Shown here: piece by piece, positions 22,758 through 34,600 of the stretch | How positions within the stretch are numbered: the stretch's first letter is position 1 | Layout of the letters: every line of letters starts with the position of its first letter | Notes under the pieces: model-generated | Database searches by the model: none | Seen by the model: the letters and a program-made list of their open reading frames with translations, nothing else | Told to the model about the DNA's origin: nothing | NCBI GenBank assembly: GCA_015680685.1 | Contig: MNCI01015802.1 | Span: forward strand, 487,602 to 551,601 | Direction of reading: 5' to 3' | Length of the DNA stretch: 64,000 nt | From: Gnetum montanum | Lineage: Eukaryota; Streptophyta; Gnetopsida; Gnetales; Gnetaceae | Made by a program: the position numbers and the translations under genes

Positions 22758-22790
22758 AAGATTCCTAAGGGGATAGAATGTAACACACTT
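22758..22790 (+). other. Polypurine tract and 3' LTR start of E0
   Basis: The purine-rich AAGGGGATAGAA ends at 22778 and is followed by TGTAACACAC, a common start of Tekay/Del LTRs. The spacing after the integrase end (22726) fits. I could not find the 3' end of this LTR. Confidence 0.6.
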
Positions 22791-25700
22791 ACTCTAGACA
22801 TCTCTTATGCATTTATGTTTGTAGTTTGAACCCTTCATGTCTTGTTGCTAACCTATATGTCTATGTTTATTAAAAGAAAAGGATCATGGTAGAGGGAAGA
22901 TTAAGTTATTGTGTGTAGGATAATATTCATATAGAAGATAGAACAGAATCAACTCCTTTTGTTTTCTTTACTAATTAACTTATCATTGATTAATTAAAAT
23001 TTGTTAGTTAAGCAATAGCTTAACTTTGTCTATTAATTATTCAAATGTTAATTTTTCTTTTTAGTTGATTTTCAGGAATTCAAGGATATGATTTTAAGCC
23101 AAAGTTGTTGCATTTTCTTCCAAAGGAACCTATAAATTCCACCATGGAGTGCCAAGCAAAGACCTCAAAAGTAGTAAAGATGTCTAGTCAAAGGAAAAGA
23201 AATAGAGAAAAGTTCCCTCCACTATTTTTTTCATTTTCTTGTATCTTATTCCCAAATCAATTTGAATTTCTAAATCCTCAATAAATCATGTTTTATATAT
23301 CCTAAACTATCATGTTCTGAAACAACATTGTCACTTTCAAAGATGCTTTAAATTTCCTTGAATATGAGGAATTAATAGCCCAAAAGAATTGTGTTAGCTT
23401 GTTGCAAAATTAGTGGCGTTGCTAACAAAAATTCAAGCTCTAGTTCAAAGGATCAATCATATTAGAAGAGCTTTGGAGGAGTCTATTTGCCCTCAATACT
23501 TGTATCTATTTTAGTCAAAGTATTTTCCAGAACCATTTTCTTTAATCTTTCTTTCATTTATTAGACAATAATAGAAAATTTTAAATTATAAATAATATAT
23601 ATAATTTTTTATTTTTCTTTCTAGATTTTTTTTTGCATATTTTATGGGAGAATCTTGTAATTTAGAAGATAATTTTTGTGACAAAAAAGAAATTTAGAGT
23701 CATATGTAATTCGTCTAAGACTATTCCTCATTCCCATACCCATGTGGAAGGTACCCTAGACATTAGTCTTCCAAAACATAATTTTAAAGGTATAGATTAG
23801 CTTTGAAATTTTACACATCACCATTGTGTTTCATATTCATATGTTCAAGATGTTTTTAATTCGATTCTTTTAGTATTTTTATGAATTTTTGACTAGTAAT
23901 CATGTTTCAAACATTAATTAAAATTACAAAGAACTTATTATTTTTGAAAGTTTATCTTTTTTTATAGGCTTACATGTTATATATATTCTACTCAATGTAG
24001 GTTATTTCAAACGTAACTATACATGTGAACTCATAATGATGTTTCAATGTTTTTGATTTGTGTTTCATGATTTGGGTATCATAAATCAAAAAGGGAAAAA
24101 TATTAATGGGCTATCTAACATCTTTTTCATTAGAAAACTTATGAATTTTTCAAATTACAATGAATCAAAATGTTTTAGGAAATATCCTACAAAGAAAAGA
24201 TTATCTCATTGTAGGCAAGCTATATTTAATGGGGCATTGGGTTGATTTGATTTTCAAATGTGAGGTTGCTTGCTTTGGCTAGGTGTCATGGAAGTGAAAT
24301 TTGAATCAAAACACAAATTCTTATGATATAGTTTTCACCTTCTCATATTCCAACTTATCCATTTTCTAATGCTATCGACTTGCACCTTGAGCATGAAATC
24401 ACAAGTGGGAACCTTAATTTTGGAGTGTGGATATTGAGGTACCTAAAAGATAAACCACTTTAGCCTTGATCATAACTATAAATAAATGCTATATAAATTT
24501 TGGGTATTAATAAATCATTGGCACTATTTATTGAGAATTGAGCTTATGCACATACTATTGAATGCCTTAATTCTAGTTTGGTTGCTTTTCCTAGTAACTT
24601 GGATGGACCTCAAAGATAAGTTGGGAGAAAGCCCATGGCAAAGTTGTAAAAATAAAATTTAAGTTATTTCCTCCTTTTCTCAATATTTAAATCAAATCTA
24701 TTTCATTTCATATGTAGTGAGAAGGCTTCAACCTCTTTAAAGAAGAGAACTATCATATTGATAACCCTATATTACTTTCTCATAAGGTCTAATTATAGCT
24801 AATGTAAGATCTGTAGAGGTAAAAAAGAGGCTTGAGTAAGATTCCAAAAATCCACAATGAAAATCCTACAAATGCTCTAAAGTGTAGGCAAAAAACTACA
24901 TAGAAAATAACCAAAAAAAGAAAAAGAGATAAATAAAAAAATGTCATATTATTTAAAAAAATTATATGAGGACTGAATATGAATTATCTCACACTAGATA
25001 CAAGAATTTCTTATAATAACATGAAAACCAAGGTTAATTACTCAAGAAGTAATTCAACTAAGATTGGTAAAGCATATAATTGAATAAAGGCATACTCTCA
25101 CTTGTGGTTGAGATTCTTTATTGTTACATGTACTTTTCATGCTACATGTGCTATTCTACCAATAATCAAGAAGAAGACTGTATGAATTCCTGCTTCTTTG
25201 TCATTGAACCTTTGTGAAAATATCATAGCTATTCTCCATGGATACCTTTGTAACCTTTAGCTATGCCATGAAATAAGAAGTTAATTTTCCTTAACTTAGG
25301 ATGTTACTTATGAGATTTAGCATCTCAAGACATCTCTAAGAATACAATTAACCTAAAACTTAAAAGGTCAACTGTGGCTCTTACAATGATTAGAGATACT
25401 TGGATGAATGTTATTTGATATTAGCTAAACATCTTTTAAGCCAACACATCTCTTATGTGTTAGCAAGACTACATTTGATAAAGTTGTGGATCTAGTAGTA
25501 TGAGTTTACGAAGCCTAATCCATTTTACAAAGCATGAGCATTGTTCTTTGGGCTGCACCAAAACACTCAATCATTGTCACATGTTAATACTTTTGTTGAT
25601 TGGAATCCACTTTACCAATTCATATTTCCAATAATAGGAATCCATGTTCTTTGGGCTGCACCAAAACACTCAATCATTGTCACATGTTAATACTTTTGTT

Positions 25701-26967
25701 GATTGGAATCCACTTTACCAATTCATATTTCCAATAATAGGAATCCACATTCTTTAGAGAACCAAATTATGAAAGTGTTTGGGGGAAGATTTTGTTTCTT
25801 TTGCAACTTTTTCTTTTTGCTTACCCTTAAATTCATGACCGGTGGTTAACTCTCTGAGAAGGTAAAAGCCAAAGAGGTTGAAAAGAAAACTCTTCCACTG
25901 TTCCATTCCTGTACAATAAATGCCTCCTATTTCTTAAGGGGCATCTTACTTGCATTCTCTTTAACGCTTCCTCCTCTCTCTTACCGTAAATCGTGAAAAT
26001 ACCTTGCTTGTAAGATCGGATGCATGTTTAAAGTAAATTGTGTTTTTCAAATAACAGCATAATCATTATAGGCAGGATGTTCTTTGTATACCACCAAGTT
26101 CGTGATGATCGGATTTCTATGTATTATTATTCTCTACGTACATGCATTTATGCTATACATGCATGTCTCCGTTTACTATCCTTTAACCAAAATTCTTTTA
26201 AATTGAAAATGAAATTTTTTTCCAACCAGTGATTTTGGCTAGAGACATCCGAACGATTTGTTACTCATACCCGTAGTTTCAGCTTGGGTTTCATTCTCGT
26301 TCCCCGCGTTAGCGGTTCCTCTCCCGTAAGTGTTACGTAATTTTTGAAAACTTAATGGAGGGAATCAAACATAAAAGCAGATTCGCATAATTGTGCTGCA
26401 AAAATAAACAGCATCTTGAACCTTGGATGCTTGAATAACTTTGGGAGGGTGGGTCTTGGTCCGGTGTTGTAAAACCCACAATATATGCTTTTCTGCACTT
26501 GCATTGCAAGCTGCCATGGCTACGATTCCCATTGCTTTTCTGCATTTTATCAAGAGAGAGAAACTTTACAGAGCCTCAGTATTCCTGTCTCCTCGCAATG
26601 GAAAAGAATTTTGTTTCCGGGAGAGAAAAGAGATGGGAAAACAAAACTTTACCATTATTTAGCATTTAACAACTGTATCTGTTTTCGATGATTTAAATGA
26701 TACCGTTCTCTGGATCACTGGGAGTATGAAAGAAAATAAAGAATCTTGAAAACGTAAGGGAAGGGAAATCATCATTGCTCAAAATATGGATGTGTTATAA
26801 GTAGCATCGTCTGTGAATGTGAATCCACGAACTCGCTCTGAAAGCTTTGGATCATGTGCTGATAATCTCTGTGTATTTCAGTGGCTTTGATTTCATTGCT
26901 CCTTGGCTGGGTTTGCACGATATAATGGGATTACTACATATTATTGTTTTGTTTGCTCGATCATCAA
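22791..26967. other. AT-rich intergenic stretch with the remains of the E0 3' LTR
   Basis: No gene or recognised element. The first part must include the rest of the E0 3' LTR. Open frames are under 75 codons and without motifs. The only clear structure is the perfect tandem duplication at 25542-25747. The last few hundred bases before 26968 are the presumed promoter and 5' UTR of the NLR; I see no clear TATA box at a good distance. Confidence 0.5.
25542..25747. repeat. Perfect tandem duplication, 2 x 103 bp
   Basis: The 103-bp unit starting TGTTCTTTGGGCTGCACCAA at 25542 is repeated from 25645 without a visible mismatch. A further similar start (CATTCTTTAG) follows at 25748. Absence of divergence means a recent duplication or gene conversion, or an assembly artefact. 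Confidence 0.95.
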
Positions 26968-29900
26968 ATGGCATTTCGGTGCTTTAAATCAATGTGTGGC
27001 AATCGTCGATCAAATCCTGCCAACAACATCACCAGCGCATCATCGGATGAAAATGATCAACGCCCCTGTTGTGGGTTTGTGACCAAATTCTGTAGTGGGT
27101 GTGTGACCAAATTCTACTCTTCCCCTGCTTCTGCAAGTGCCAATCTTCCAACCAAAAATGAAGGTTCCCCACTTCTTTCCCCTTCTCACGCAACAGTGGT
27201 GGATTCGTTAAGCAGCGGCATATCAGTAGCAGCTGCTGCAGAATCATCTACATCTACGGAATTTGCAGAGTTGCGTTTGCTGTTACTGCAACAGCTTCCT
27301 AGCAATGCTATTGCTACCCATCAATTAATGGAATTCATCGCCTCAAAACTACCACATGATACAAGGGTAATCTTTAGTGTCGCAAATATTTTTACGTTTT
27401 CAGTTTTCTGATGCATTTGATTTCTTTGATCAAGTCAATGATCATTGTTTCTATTTGGTATGGCATTCCATTGCAGCGTACCTTTATAGAATACAAGGAG
27501 GTTATGCGATTAGATGCCAACTGTGGTTCTATGGAGAAATGTCGGGCAGTTGTAGAAAAGCTTTTGGCAGTTGCTTGCGATACGGTACTTATATTTAACA
27601 TCATATTATTTTTTTCACTATTTCTATCTTCCAAAGGAATTGAATTCTTTCGGCTTGCATATAACTGATTAATATCTATATGACCCAACCTCGGCCATGT
27701 TGTAGGATTTGAGGCAAATTGCATCCAAGGCTCGAGTCCTTGGGGACATCAAATTGGATGCTTTTTGGTTTAGCATGTATTGGAGCAGCCTTGGATACTA
27801 ATTTGATGTACCTTGTGACACAAATTTCTTTCATCTCCTCAGGATCATGAATACTACAACTAAAACTTTAAAGGATCTTCAAAAGCGCTTTGCTGAAGAT
27901 AATAACCAAGTCGTGAAACATGCTTTTGAGATCATAGTAGAAAACTCTGTAACGTGTTTTGAGTACCTTCCACAGAGGAAGTCTAAAAGGTATACCTCTC
28001 TCCTTCTCCATCCATGTGTCGTTGTTGTTTTTCCATTCTACAATATTTACTGACGGTTTGCATGAGTGTGCAGGTTCTTGAAAGCCAAAACAATGGAACA
28101 GCAACTCCAAGATGCAAGAGATAGCCTCAATTCCATAATGAATTCAGTCCATTTGGAAGCTGAAGCAGAAATATTGAGAATAACCCAAAACTTAAAAGAT
28201 ATGCTAAGTTACCATGTTACACCTATTGCTGACATCTTAGATGGTTCTCCAGGTAAGCAAATACCTCTTTTAAAATCTAGATATCATAAAGTCCCAATTT
28301 TTTATGGTTACTTAATGTCTGCATCTAAATTAGAGAAACTTCTTAGATAAAGCACATTTTTTCACCACGGTATAGTTCATTTCATGCCTGAATCTCCTTA
28401 GATAAAACCTTTCCCTGCGGCAGTGGTTTTCAATGTCCAGTGAGGTTCAGGTGTTATGTCATCTAAAATAACCTGTTCAAATCCGCTATAAATTTATTAG
28501 TTTGTGTTTTTGTCGAAGTCGGTGAGAAAGTGGAAAAGAAAAAAAAGAGTGGAAAAACAGAGCAGATTGCAAATCCAAAAGATGGAAAGCATGCACGGAA
28601 AGAAGCATTACAAAAGCATTCTTGCTTCTTATTCATTGACAATGTCAATGAAACCGAAGATGTAAGTCAACTATTGCCAAAAGAGTTATGTTTAGCGGGA
28701 GGCGTGATGCTGAGGATGATTATCACATCCCGTGTACAGGAAGTCAAGGCTCAAGTTCCAGACTTTTGTGTCAAAAGAATTTACCAAAGACACCATCTCA
28801 CTGACCAATTATAAGAGCATTTACTGAAAACAACAGTGAAGGGCCCTGTCACTGAAGAATTCAGATTTGCATTTGCAGAAGAGATGGACATGTTGAGGAA
28901 GTTAGCACACTTATGTTGCGGGATTTCTTTGCTGCTAACTGTGGTTGGAGGACAGCTGCGTGAAGACAGAGACTCCAACACTTATGATCAGTTTATTCAA
29001 AAATTAGAAACGGGAAATGTTAATTTCAAAAATGTCAACTATGAGAAAATTGAAGATAGTCTTCTCTTTGCTGTCAATAAAATGGGGATTTCATCCCGGG
29101 AGGATTTTACAGACATATGCTGTTGGTTCTTTGTCACATGAATTGTGGCGTTATTGGTATTTCTATGAGGTGGATGAAAATGTCACAGAATGGACGTATT
29201 TTTGTTGGTTAATGGGGGAAAGCACAATGAAGGGCATGAGGGATAAGGATCTAGTGAAAAGTGAGCAAGATGGCGAAATCGTTGCTCATGATATACTGAA
29301 CAGCATGGCTCAGAAAGAAAGTGTTAATAAATATATTTTAAATGGTTCTGAATGGAATCAGATCTTAGAAGATGAAAATGCAGGGGTAGGTAACATTTCT
29401 TATTTTTTAGTGGTATCTTGCATATAGAAATCCTAAATTTTATACTGAAACCTGTTTTTCAATTTACGATCAAAGACTTTGCACATTGAGATCTTTTAAA
29501 TCTGAGTTTTCTCGTAACAAATTTGATATGATGTTTCAGACATTGAAGGAGCTGAAAGGCCTTTCTTTGTCCAGTGGGACACTGAACTGCCAAGATCTAG
29601 ATGTGGCTCGTAAATCACTGAGACACCTACACTTGAAAGGCGCGATCGTAGCTGGTCAGTGCATGAACAGATTTGATAAGCTCAAAAGCATTTGGTTATA
29701 CTATGTTAAATCAGACCATTTCTTTTTCAAACACTTAGCCAGTCTCCTGAACCTTAAATCTTTAGTCATCAAAAAAGCAATTTGGTTGGAAGAACTTCCC
29801 ATTGCTAGTTGCAACAGCCTTCCGCATTTGTCTATTTTAACGTTATCTCAGTGCCCGAATTTGAAAACTCTGCCTAACAATACTGGGGGACTCAAGGCTT

Positions 29901-30614
29901 TGAAGTCTTTAATGATTTATTTCTGTGAAAGGTTGACAGGTTTCCGGAAAATTTGGAAGGATTAAAATCTTTGCAATGATTTGAAATAAGGGGGTGTCCT
30001 ATAGCAGGATTACCGTCAAGGTTCAAGTTGCCCAGCTCTCTGGAGATATGCAATTTGGAAGGTACAAAGTTGAAGGAACTAACACATGGCACCTGCAGTA
30101 AATTATTAACTCTAAGCTATTTAAGTCTTGCAATTTAAGTCTTGTTGATAATAATGACTTACGGGCTTTGCCTCAAGATTTTGGAAGATTGCTGTCTTTT
30201 AAGGGAATTAAGAATTAAATTCTGTCCAGTGGAGATGTTGCCATCCAGCTTTAGCAGACTCAGTTCATTGCAGATCTGTCATTTTATAGGTAATAAGTTA
30301 TGGGCTTTGCCTCAAGATTTTGGAGAATTGCAGTCTTTAAGGGAATTAAGAATTGAATTCTGTTCAGTAGAGAAGTTGCTGTCCAGCTTTAGCAGACTCA
30401 GATCTGTCGTTTTATACATAATGAGTTACGGGCTTTGCCTCAAGATTTTGGAGAATTGCAGTCTGTAAGGGAATTAAGAATTGAATTCTGTCCAGTAGAA
30501 AAGTTGCCGTCCAGCTTTAGCAGAGTCAGTTCATTGCAAATGTCTAAATTGAATAGTACAAACTTAAAAACATTGCCTGAAAATTTTGGAGAACTACGGT
30601 TTTTACAAGAATTA
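26968..30614 (+). pseudogene. NLR-type resistance gene, 5' part (broken, continues at 47599)
   Basis: Six or seven exons with good splice sites are visible: 26968-27366, 27477-27582, 27706-27776, 27843-27989, 28074-28252, 28519-29385 and 29540 onward; phases agree across all junctions. The start is the first ATG of the open frame (MAFRCFKSMCG). The N-terminal part is helical and coiled-coil-like (QQLQDARDSLNSIMNSVHLE at about 28096); I do not recognise it. NB-ARC traces follow: kinase-2-like FLFIDNV (about 28627), ITSR (28719-28730), and GISLLLTVVGGQL (28920-28958) in place of GLPLAL. The P-loop is missing. LRRs begin at 29540. Lesions: stop at 28812-28814, frameshift near 29120, frameshift near 29940, further stops, and insertion of E3 after 30614. 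Such proteins are intracellular immune receptors; this copy cannot make one. Confidence 0.85.
30163..30560 (+). repeat. DNA-level LRR repeats in the NLR, three units of 128-139 bp
   Basis: GGGCTTTGCCTCAAGATTTT occurs at 30163, 30302 and 30430. Each unit then runs through GGGAATTAAGAATT and CCAGCTTTAGCAGA. Each encodes about two leucine-rich repeats with the LP..F..L..LREL.I..C pattern. Near identity at DNA level shows recent unit duplication, and the change in spacing (139, then 128) shifts the reading frame between units. Confidence 0.9.
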
Positions 30615-31557
30615 TGTTGAGGTCAACCTCACCCATGCTAAGCATGGGCCATTATCAACACTATCCAATTAAATCTTTTTGGACTAATAGGTAATAAGAT
30701 CTCTGGTTTCAGTTAATTACTGATTTCATTTATTCTGAACTAAAGTCATTATCTTACCGAGATTAAGATTTGTATGCATAAACAAGAAGGCAGAAGCATG
30801 TTATTTCTATGGTTAAACTGTTATTATAATCTTCCTTTTGTATATTCACCACAGGTAGATTATTACATGGCCAAGTAATAATCTGCATACTATTCTTATT
30901 TTTTTAAGGAAATATTCATTATATATATTTTTTAACGTTTTAAAATTATAAATTGACTAAATATCCCAATATACCTGTAATAAAAAGTTTATATAATGCT
31001 TAGAAACTTTGTTTATGTTCAATAAAATAATTAATGTACTGTTCGTTAAATAGACGTGTTTTTGTTTTTTTTTTACGTGTTTTTTTTTTGCATAGCTTTC
31101 ATTTATTTGTTTTCACACAGTCAGGTTTGCGGCTTTGGTCCTTGGCTCTGTAACAATTTTTTTTTTTTGGTCCTTGGCTCTGTAACAATTTTTTTTTTTA
31201 AGACATGAAACTCTATATGGTTTTTATATTCCATTTGAACAAAAGATTTAGCTTTAAATATGTTGTGTGAACAAAATCCAAATATTCTTTGTCTTGAATA
31301 TGATCTATCGCCTCTTGTCATTGTTAGATGATGAGGACTGAACCATTCATACTCCTCGTAACACCCGTGATGAGGAAGTACCTTGGAGTGATGCAGGGCA
31401 CTGGGAGGAATTGCAATGGCTCGACAGGGCATAACCATCAAATTAGGAACAGAAGAGGGCATAGCCATCAAATTAGGAACAGAAGAGGGTACAAAGAGGG
31501 AAATTAAATTAAAAATTTATCTGGTTCCTAAATTAAATTAAAATTTACACATCAACA
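30615..31557 (+). repeat. 5' LTR of E3 (internally deleted)
   Basis: Begins TGTTGAGGTCAACCTCACCC and ends ACACATCAACA, the same ends as E4 read on its coding strand. At 943 bp it is much shorter than the other LTRs of the family (1721-1736 bp). Alignment to the 3' LTR breaks near 31490/46502, so about 780 bp, including the GC-rich part, is lost. It also carries two short duplications absent from the 3' LTR: period 32 at 31137-31200 and period 30 at 31427-31486. A hairpin CCCATGC-TAA-GCATGGG lies near 30632. Confidence 0.85.
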
Positions 31558-32257
31558 CCTTCTTACGCTAGAATGAGGGCTAATTTCCCAATCTCTATTT
31601 TTCAATTTTATTTACAAAAATATCAATTTTTATATTCTTTCCCGTTGATTTGAACTATCTTTCTATTTCTGCTTTTGTTCATAGATACCAATTTATAGAT
31701 TCTAAAAATTTCTATTTTTCCCAATTTCTGAAAATTTTTGTTGTCTGTTATTATTATTAATAACACTGATCCATTTTCAATTCCTATTTTCTGGTTCTGA
31801 AAATCTAATTTATTTTCCCATTTCAGATTCTGACCAGGTTGCCTAAAACCTTCATTGGTTGTTTCTATTTCTTGTTTAATTTGTTTTTTTTTAAATGTAT
31901 AATTTCTGTTTTTGAAAATTCAATTTTCTATTAAATTTCTATTTCCACTCTTGAAAGCTTCTATTTTTTTTTTCCAATTCCTAAAAACTTTATATTTTTC
32001 AATTTGAGTTTTATTACTATGTTTTAGTTTCATTTTCAAATCTCCAAATTTATACTCTAGCAATCCTTAGCTTAGCTATAGCTTTGGTGAGGGGATTTAA
32101 ATCATTCTACTTTTAATTTACTTTTCTAAAATTTTGCAATTTCAATTTTCTTTTTATAAAAATAAAAATAAAAATATATATAGTATTTAAATATTTTTTC
32201 ATTTTATTTAATTTTCACAATTTATTAGCATTTTACATTTCCTATATTTTTTATTTT
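31558..32257 (+). other. E3 leader with decayed primer-binding site
   Basis: Directly after the LTR, CCTTCTTACGCTAGAATGAG corresponds to CCTTTTTGGTGCTAGAAGGA in E4, so a primer site was here but has drifted. The remainder is AT-rich, pyrimidine-rich untranslated leader without coding potential, about 300 bp longer than in E4. Confidence 0.65.
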
Positions 32258-34600
32258 ATGAGTGACTCTTCTTACAAAACATCTCAACAAACAAAGAGCT
32301 TCTACTCCTACCCCTAGTCAACCAGCTACTTGTCATTTTACTTTAAGAAAACAACGAGCTTCACTTTTTCTAAGTTTAATTCCTAAGAAATCTCGAACTA
32401 GGATAGTAGCCCGTCAACTCCCACCTTCCTTGGTAAGAAATCCTTTTAACTTTAATAACTACCATGACATACCAAAATCCCTTCAGAACATAAATCTGTT
32501 CTTTGATCCTACAACCCCTACGAATGATGCCCACCAACATGTACAATGTTTTGAAACCTTATTAGGGATCCACAACATTGTACATAATGATGTGGCATGC
32601 AGGTGTTTGTAACAACATATAGGACCAAAGCAACCCAATGGTTCTTAATGCTTCCTGACACATCTATTAACATGTGGCAAGAATTCAAAAATAAGTTTTT
32701 GAATCAGTTTGACAAATTTACAAGCTCTGCTATCGCATCAAGCAACTTTACCAACCTAAGAAAGCTACCTGGGGAAAATGTTAGAGATTATAACATCAGG
32801 TTCCTTCATCAACTTGCCTATGTGTCAAATGAGATGTGATTACAAGCTGACGGTATACTCAACTTCTATCTCTCTACCATCGATCCATTCTTCGCTTATG
32901 TCATTAAATCTGATTCCACATAACAGAAATACAAGGCGCAATGTCTAAAGTTGTAGAATTAGAGCAAATAACCCTTATGCACAACATCCAAACCCAATTT
33001 GGAATGATGATTGTTAGTAACCCTTTGCAATCAAACCCACTGCTCCTACCAACTTTTCAAACAACTAATGTTATGCCTCAAACTCTTTCTCCCTTTCAAC
33101 CAACTCAACCTTTAAGTAATTATTCTTAAGGCCCCATGTCCTCTTCATTCTTACCATCCAACACTGGTTTGAATGATGACCAATCAAAAGCCTTGATCCA
33201 ATCTATTATACACCCAAACTGAACATTAAATTCTATTGAACCACCAACCCAAACTCAAGATCAAATCACCCAGATACTCGCTTCATTACAAAAACTATCC
33301 AATGAAGTGGTTGTGCTAAAGAAAAACAATAACAAAGGCCCAATACAATCAGGAAAACCAAGTACATCAATCAACGATGATTATTGTCGTCTTTATAATA
33401 TAAGACAACATTCCGAAAAGACTTATCCTCAATTCTTGGCATTGTATGGTGATAATACCCAAGGGCAACAAAATGGGAAAACCCCTATTATGGTCCTTAA
33501 TATACCTCATGAAACAGAAAATGAAGAGGTTTCCTCATTAGAACAAGTTGTGGTAGGTGACCCTAGCCCACATAACACTCGCTGTCATAGACTTAGTGAC
33601 ATTGTAAACACCACACAACAACAAACTAGGAATAATTCCTATACATCTCCAAATAGAAGATTTCCTAGTCAAAATAATGTAAACAACCAATTTGGGCCAT
33701 CCCAAGTAACTACCCCACAACGACCAAACTTCCCTTCTATACTTAGAAAAGCCCCATCTCAATAAGAAGCCAAAGATGAACATAGAAATTATGATTTGGT
33801 TGAGGATCTAAAAAGAGTTAAGGCTAACATTCTAACATTTCAATGTATGACCTCCTACACTTCAATGAAATGAAAAAAGTGATTTGGGATATGGTTCAAA
33901 CACTTGAAGCCCAAAGAGAAAAATCCCCAATTTCTGAAAAGCAAGTTTACTTCGTGGAAAGTCCTAACACACTATCAGTACAAAACGTGAATAATTCCAT
34001 GTCTGCAAGAAGGACCACCCCCCTTTCTTAACCACTTTGATTATTTTAGGAAAGAATGTCCACAACTGTTTAATGGATTCCGGTGCAATTGTTAGTGTCA
34101 TGCCTCTTGACGTTTGTAACGCCTTAGGAGCACAAATGATACCACAAACAAAAAGTGTGATTCAACTCGATGGATCTAACATACCAGAGGTAGGATTATT
34201 AAAGGGAGCAAAGGTACAACTTAAGCAATGCCCTACATTTACATGTTATACAGATATTCGAGTAGTTAACATGGCACCCACCTATGGTGTGCTCTTATAT
34301 AGGACTTTTGGAGCTATGTTTGGGGGCTTCTTTAGGTCAGATTTCTCAGAATTATTGATCCCTATTAAAGGAAAATCTGAGTATATGATTATACCTAGGA
34401 AATCCTTTTATAAGCAAGTGGCAACAACTTTCGATCAACAAACTACATCTCAAGGAAATCAAAACAACAATCATTTCATTGGAGTGGTCAAACTAGGAAT
34501 TGGCGAATATTTCTTAAATGATGATATAGATGAGGCTCCATGCATAAACCCTTTTGCATACACATATTCTACTCAATATTACCAAGCTTTTAAGGAATGC
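32258..34600 (+). pseudogene. gag-protease pseudogene of E3
   Basis: Starts at the ATG at 32258 (MSD, as in E4) and shifts frame within the first 20 codons. The Gag core is at 32440-32840 (NLFFDPTTPTNDAHQHVQCF; ATQWFLMLPDTSINMW; VRDYNIRFLHQLAYV). The knuckle at about 33384-33425 reads C-R-L-Y-N-I-R-Q-H-S-E-K-T-Y, so the second and the last ligands (His and Cys) both read Tyr. The protease part has MDSGA at about 34073 and GVLLYRTFGA near 34290. Stops at 32837, 33127, 33763 and elsewhere. E4 at 56163-58466 is the better copy. Confidence 0.85.

Larger units (their letters stand above)
5760..22778 (+). mobile_element. Old Ty3/gypsy element (E0), internal region interrupted by E1
   Basis: E0 runs on the plus strand: primer site at 5763, gag at 5790-6760, then after E1 the integrase at 20290-22732 and a polypurine tract next to TGTAACAC at 22779. 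The integrase C-terminus (HDVFHVSMLKKYV-type segment, 22500-22540) points to the chromovirus side of Ty3/gypsy, near Tekay/Del; this is family knowledge applied to a decayed copy. Protease, RT and RNase H are almost entirely missing. E1 is bordered by an intact 5-bp duplication, so that loss happened before E1 inserted. A further foreign segment of about 1.1 kb lies at 20541-21689. Confidence 0.75.

Noticed and set aside
28540-28570. SGKT within the Lys-rich stretch as an NB-ARC P-loop
   Set aside because: No GxGG precedes it, it is embedded in a low-complexity Lys run, and the distance to the kinase-2 motif is far too short.
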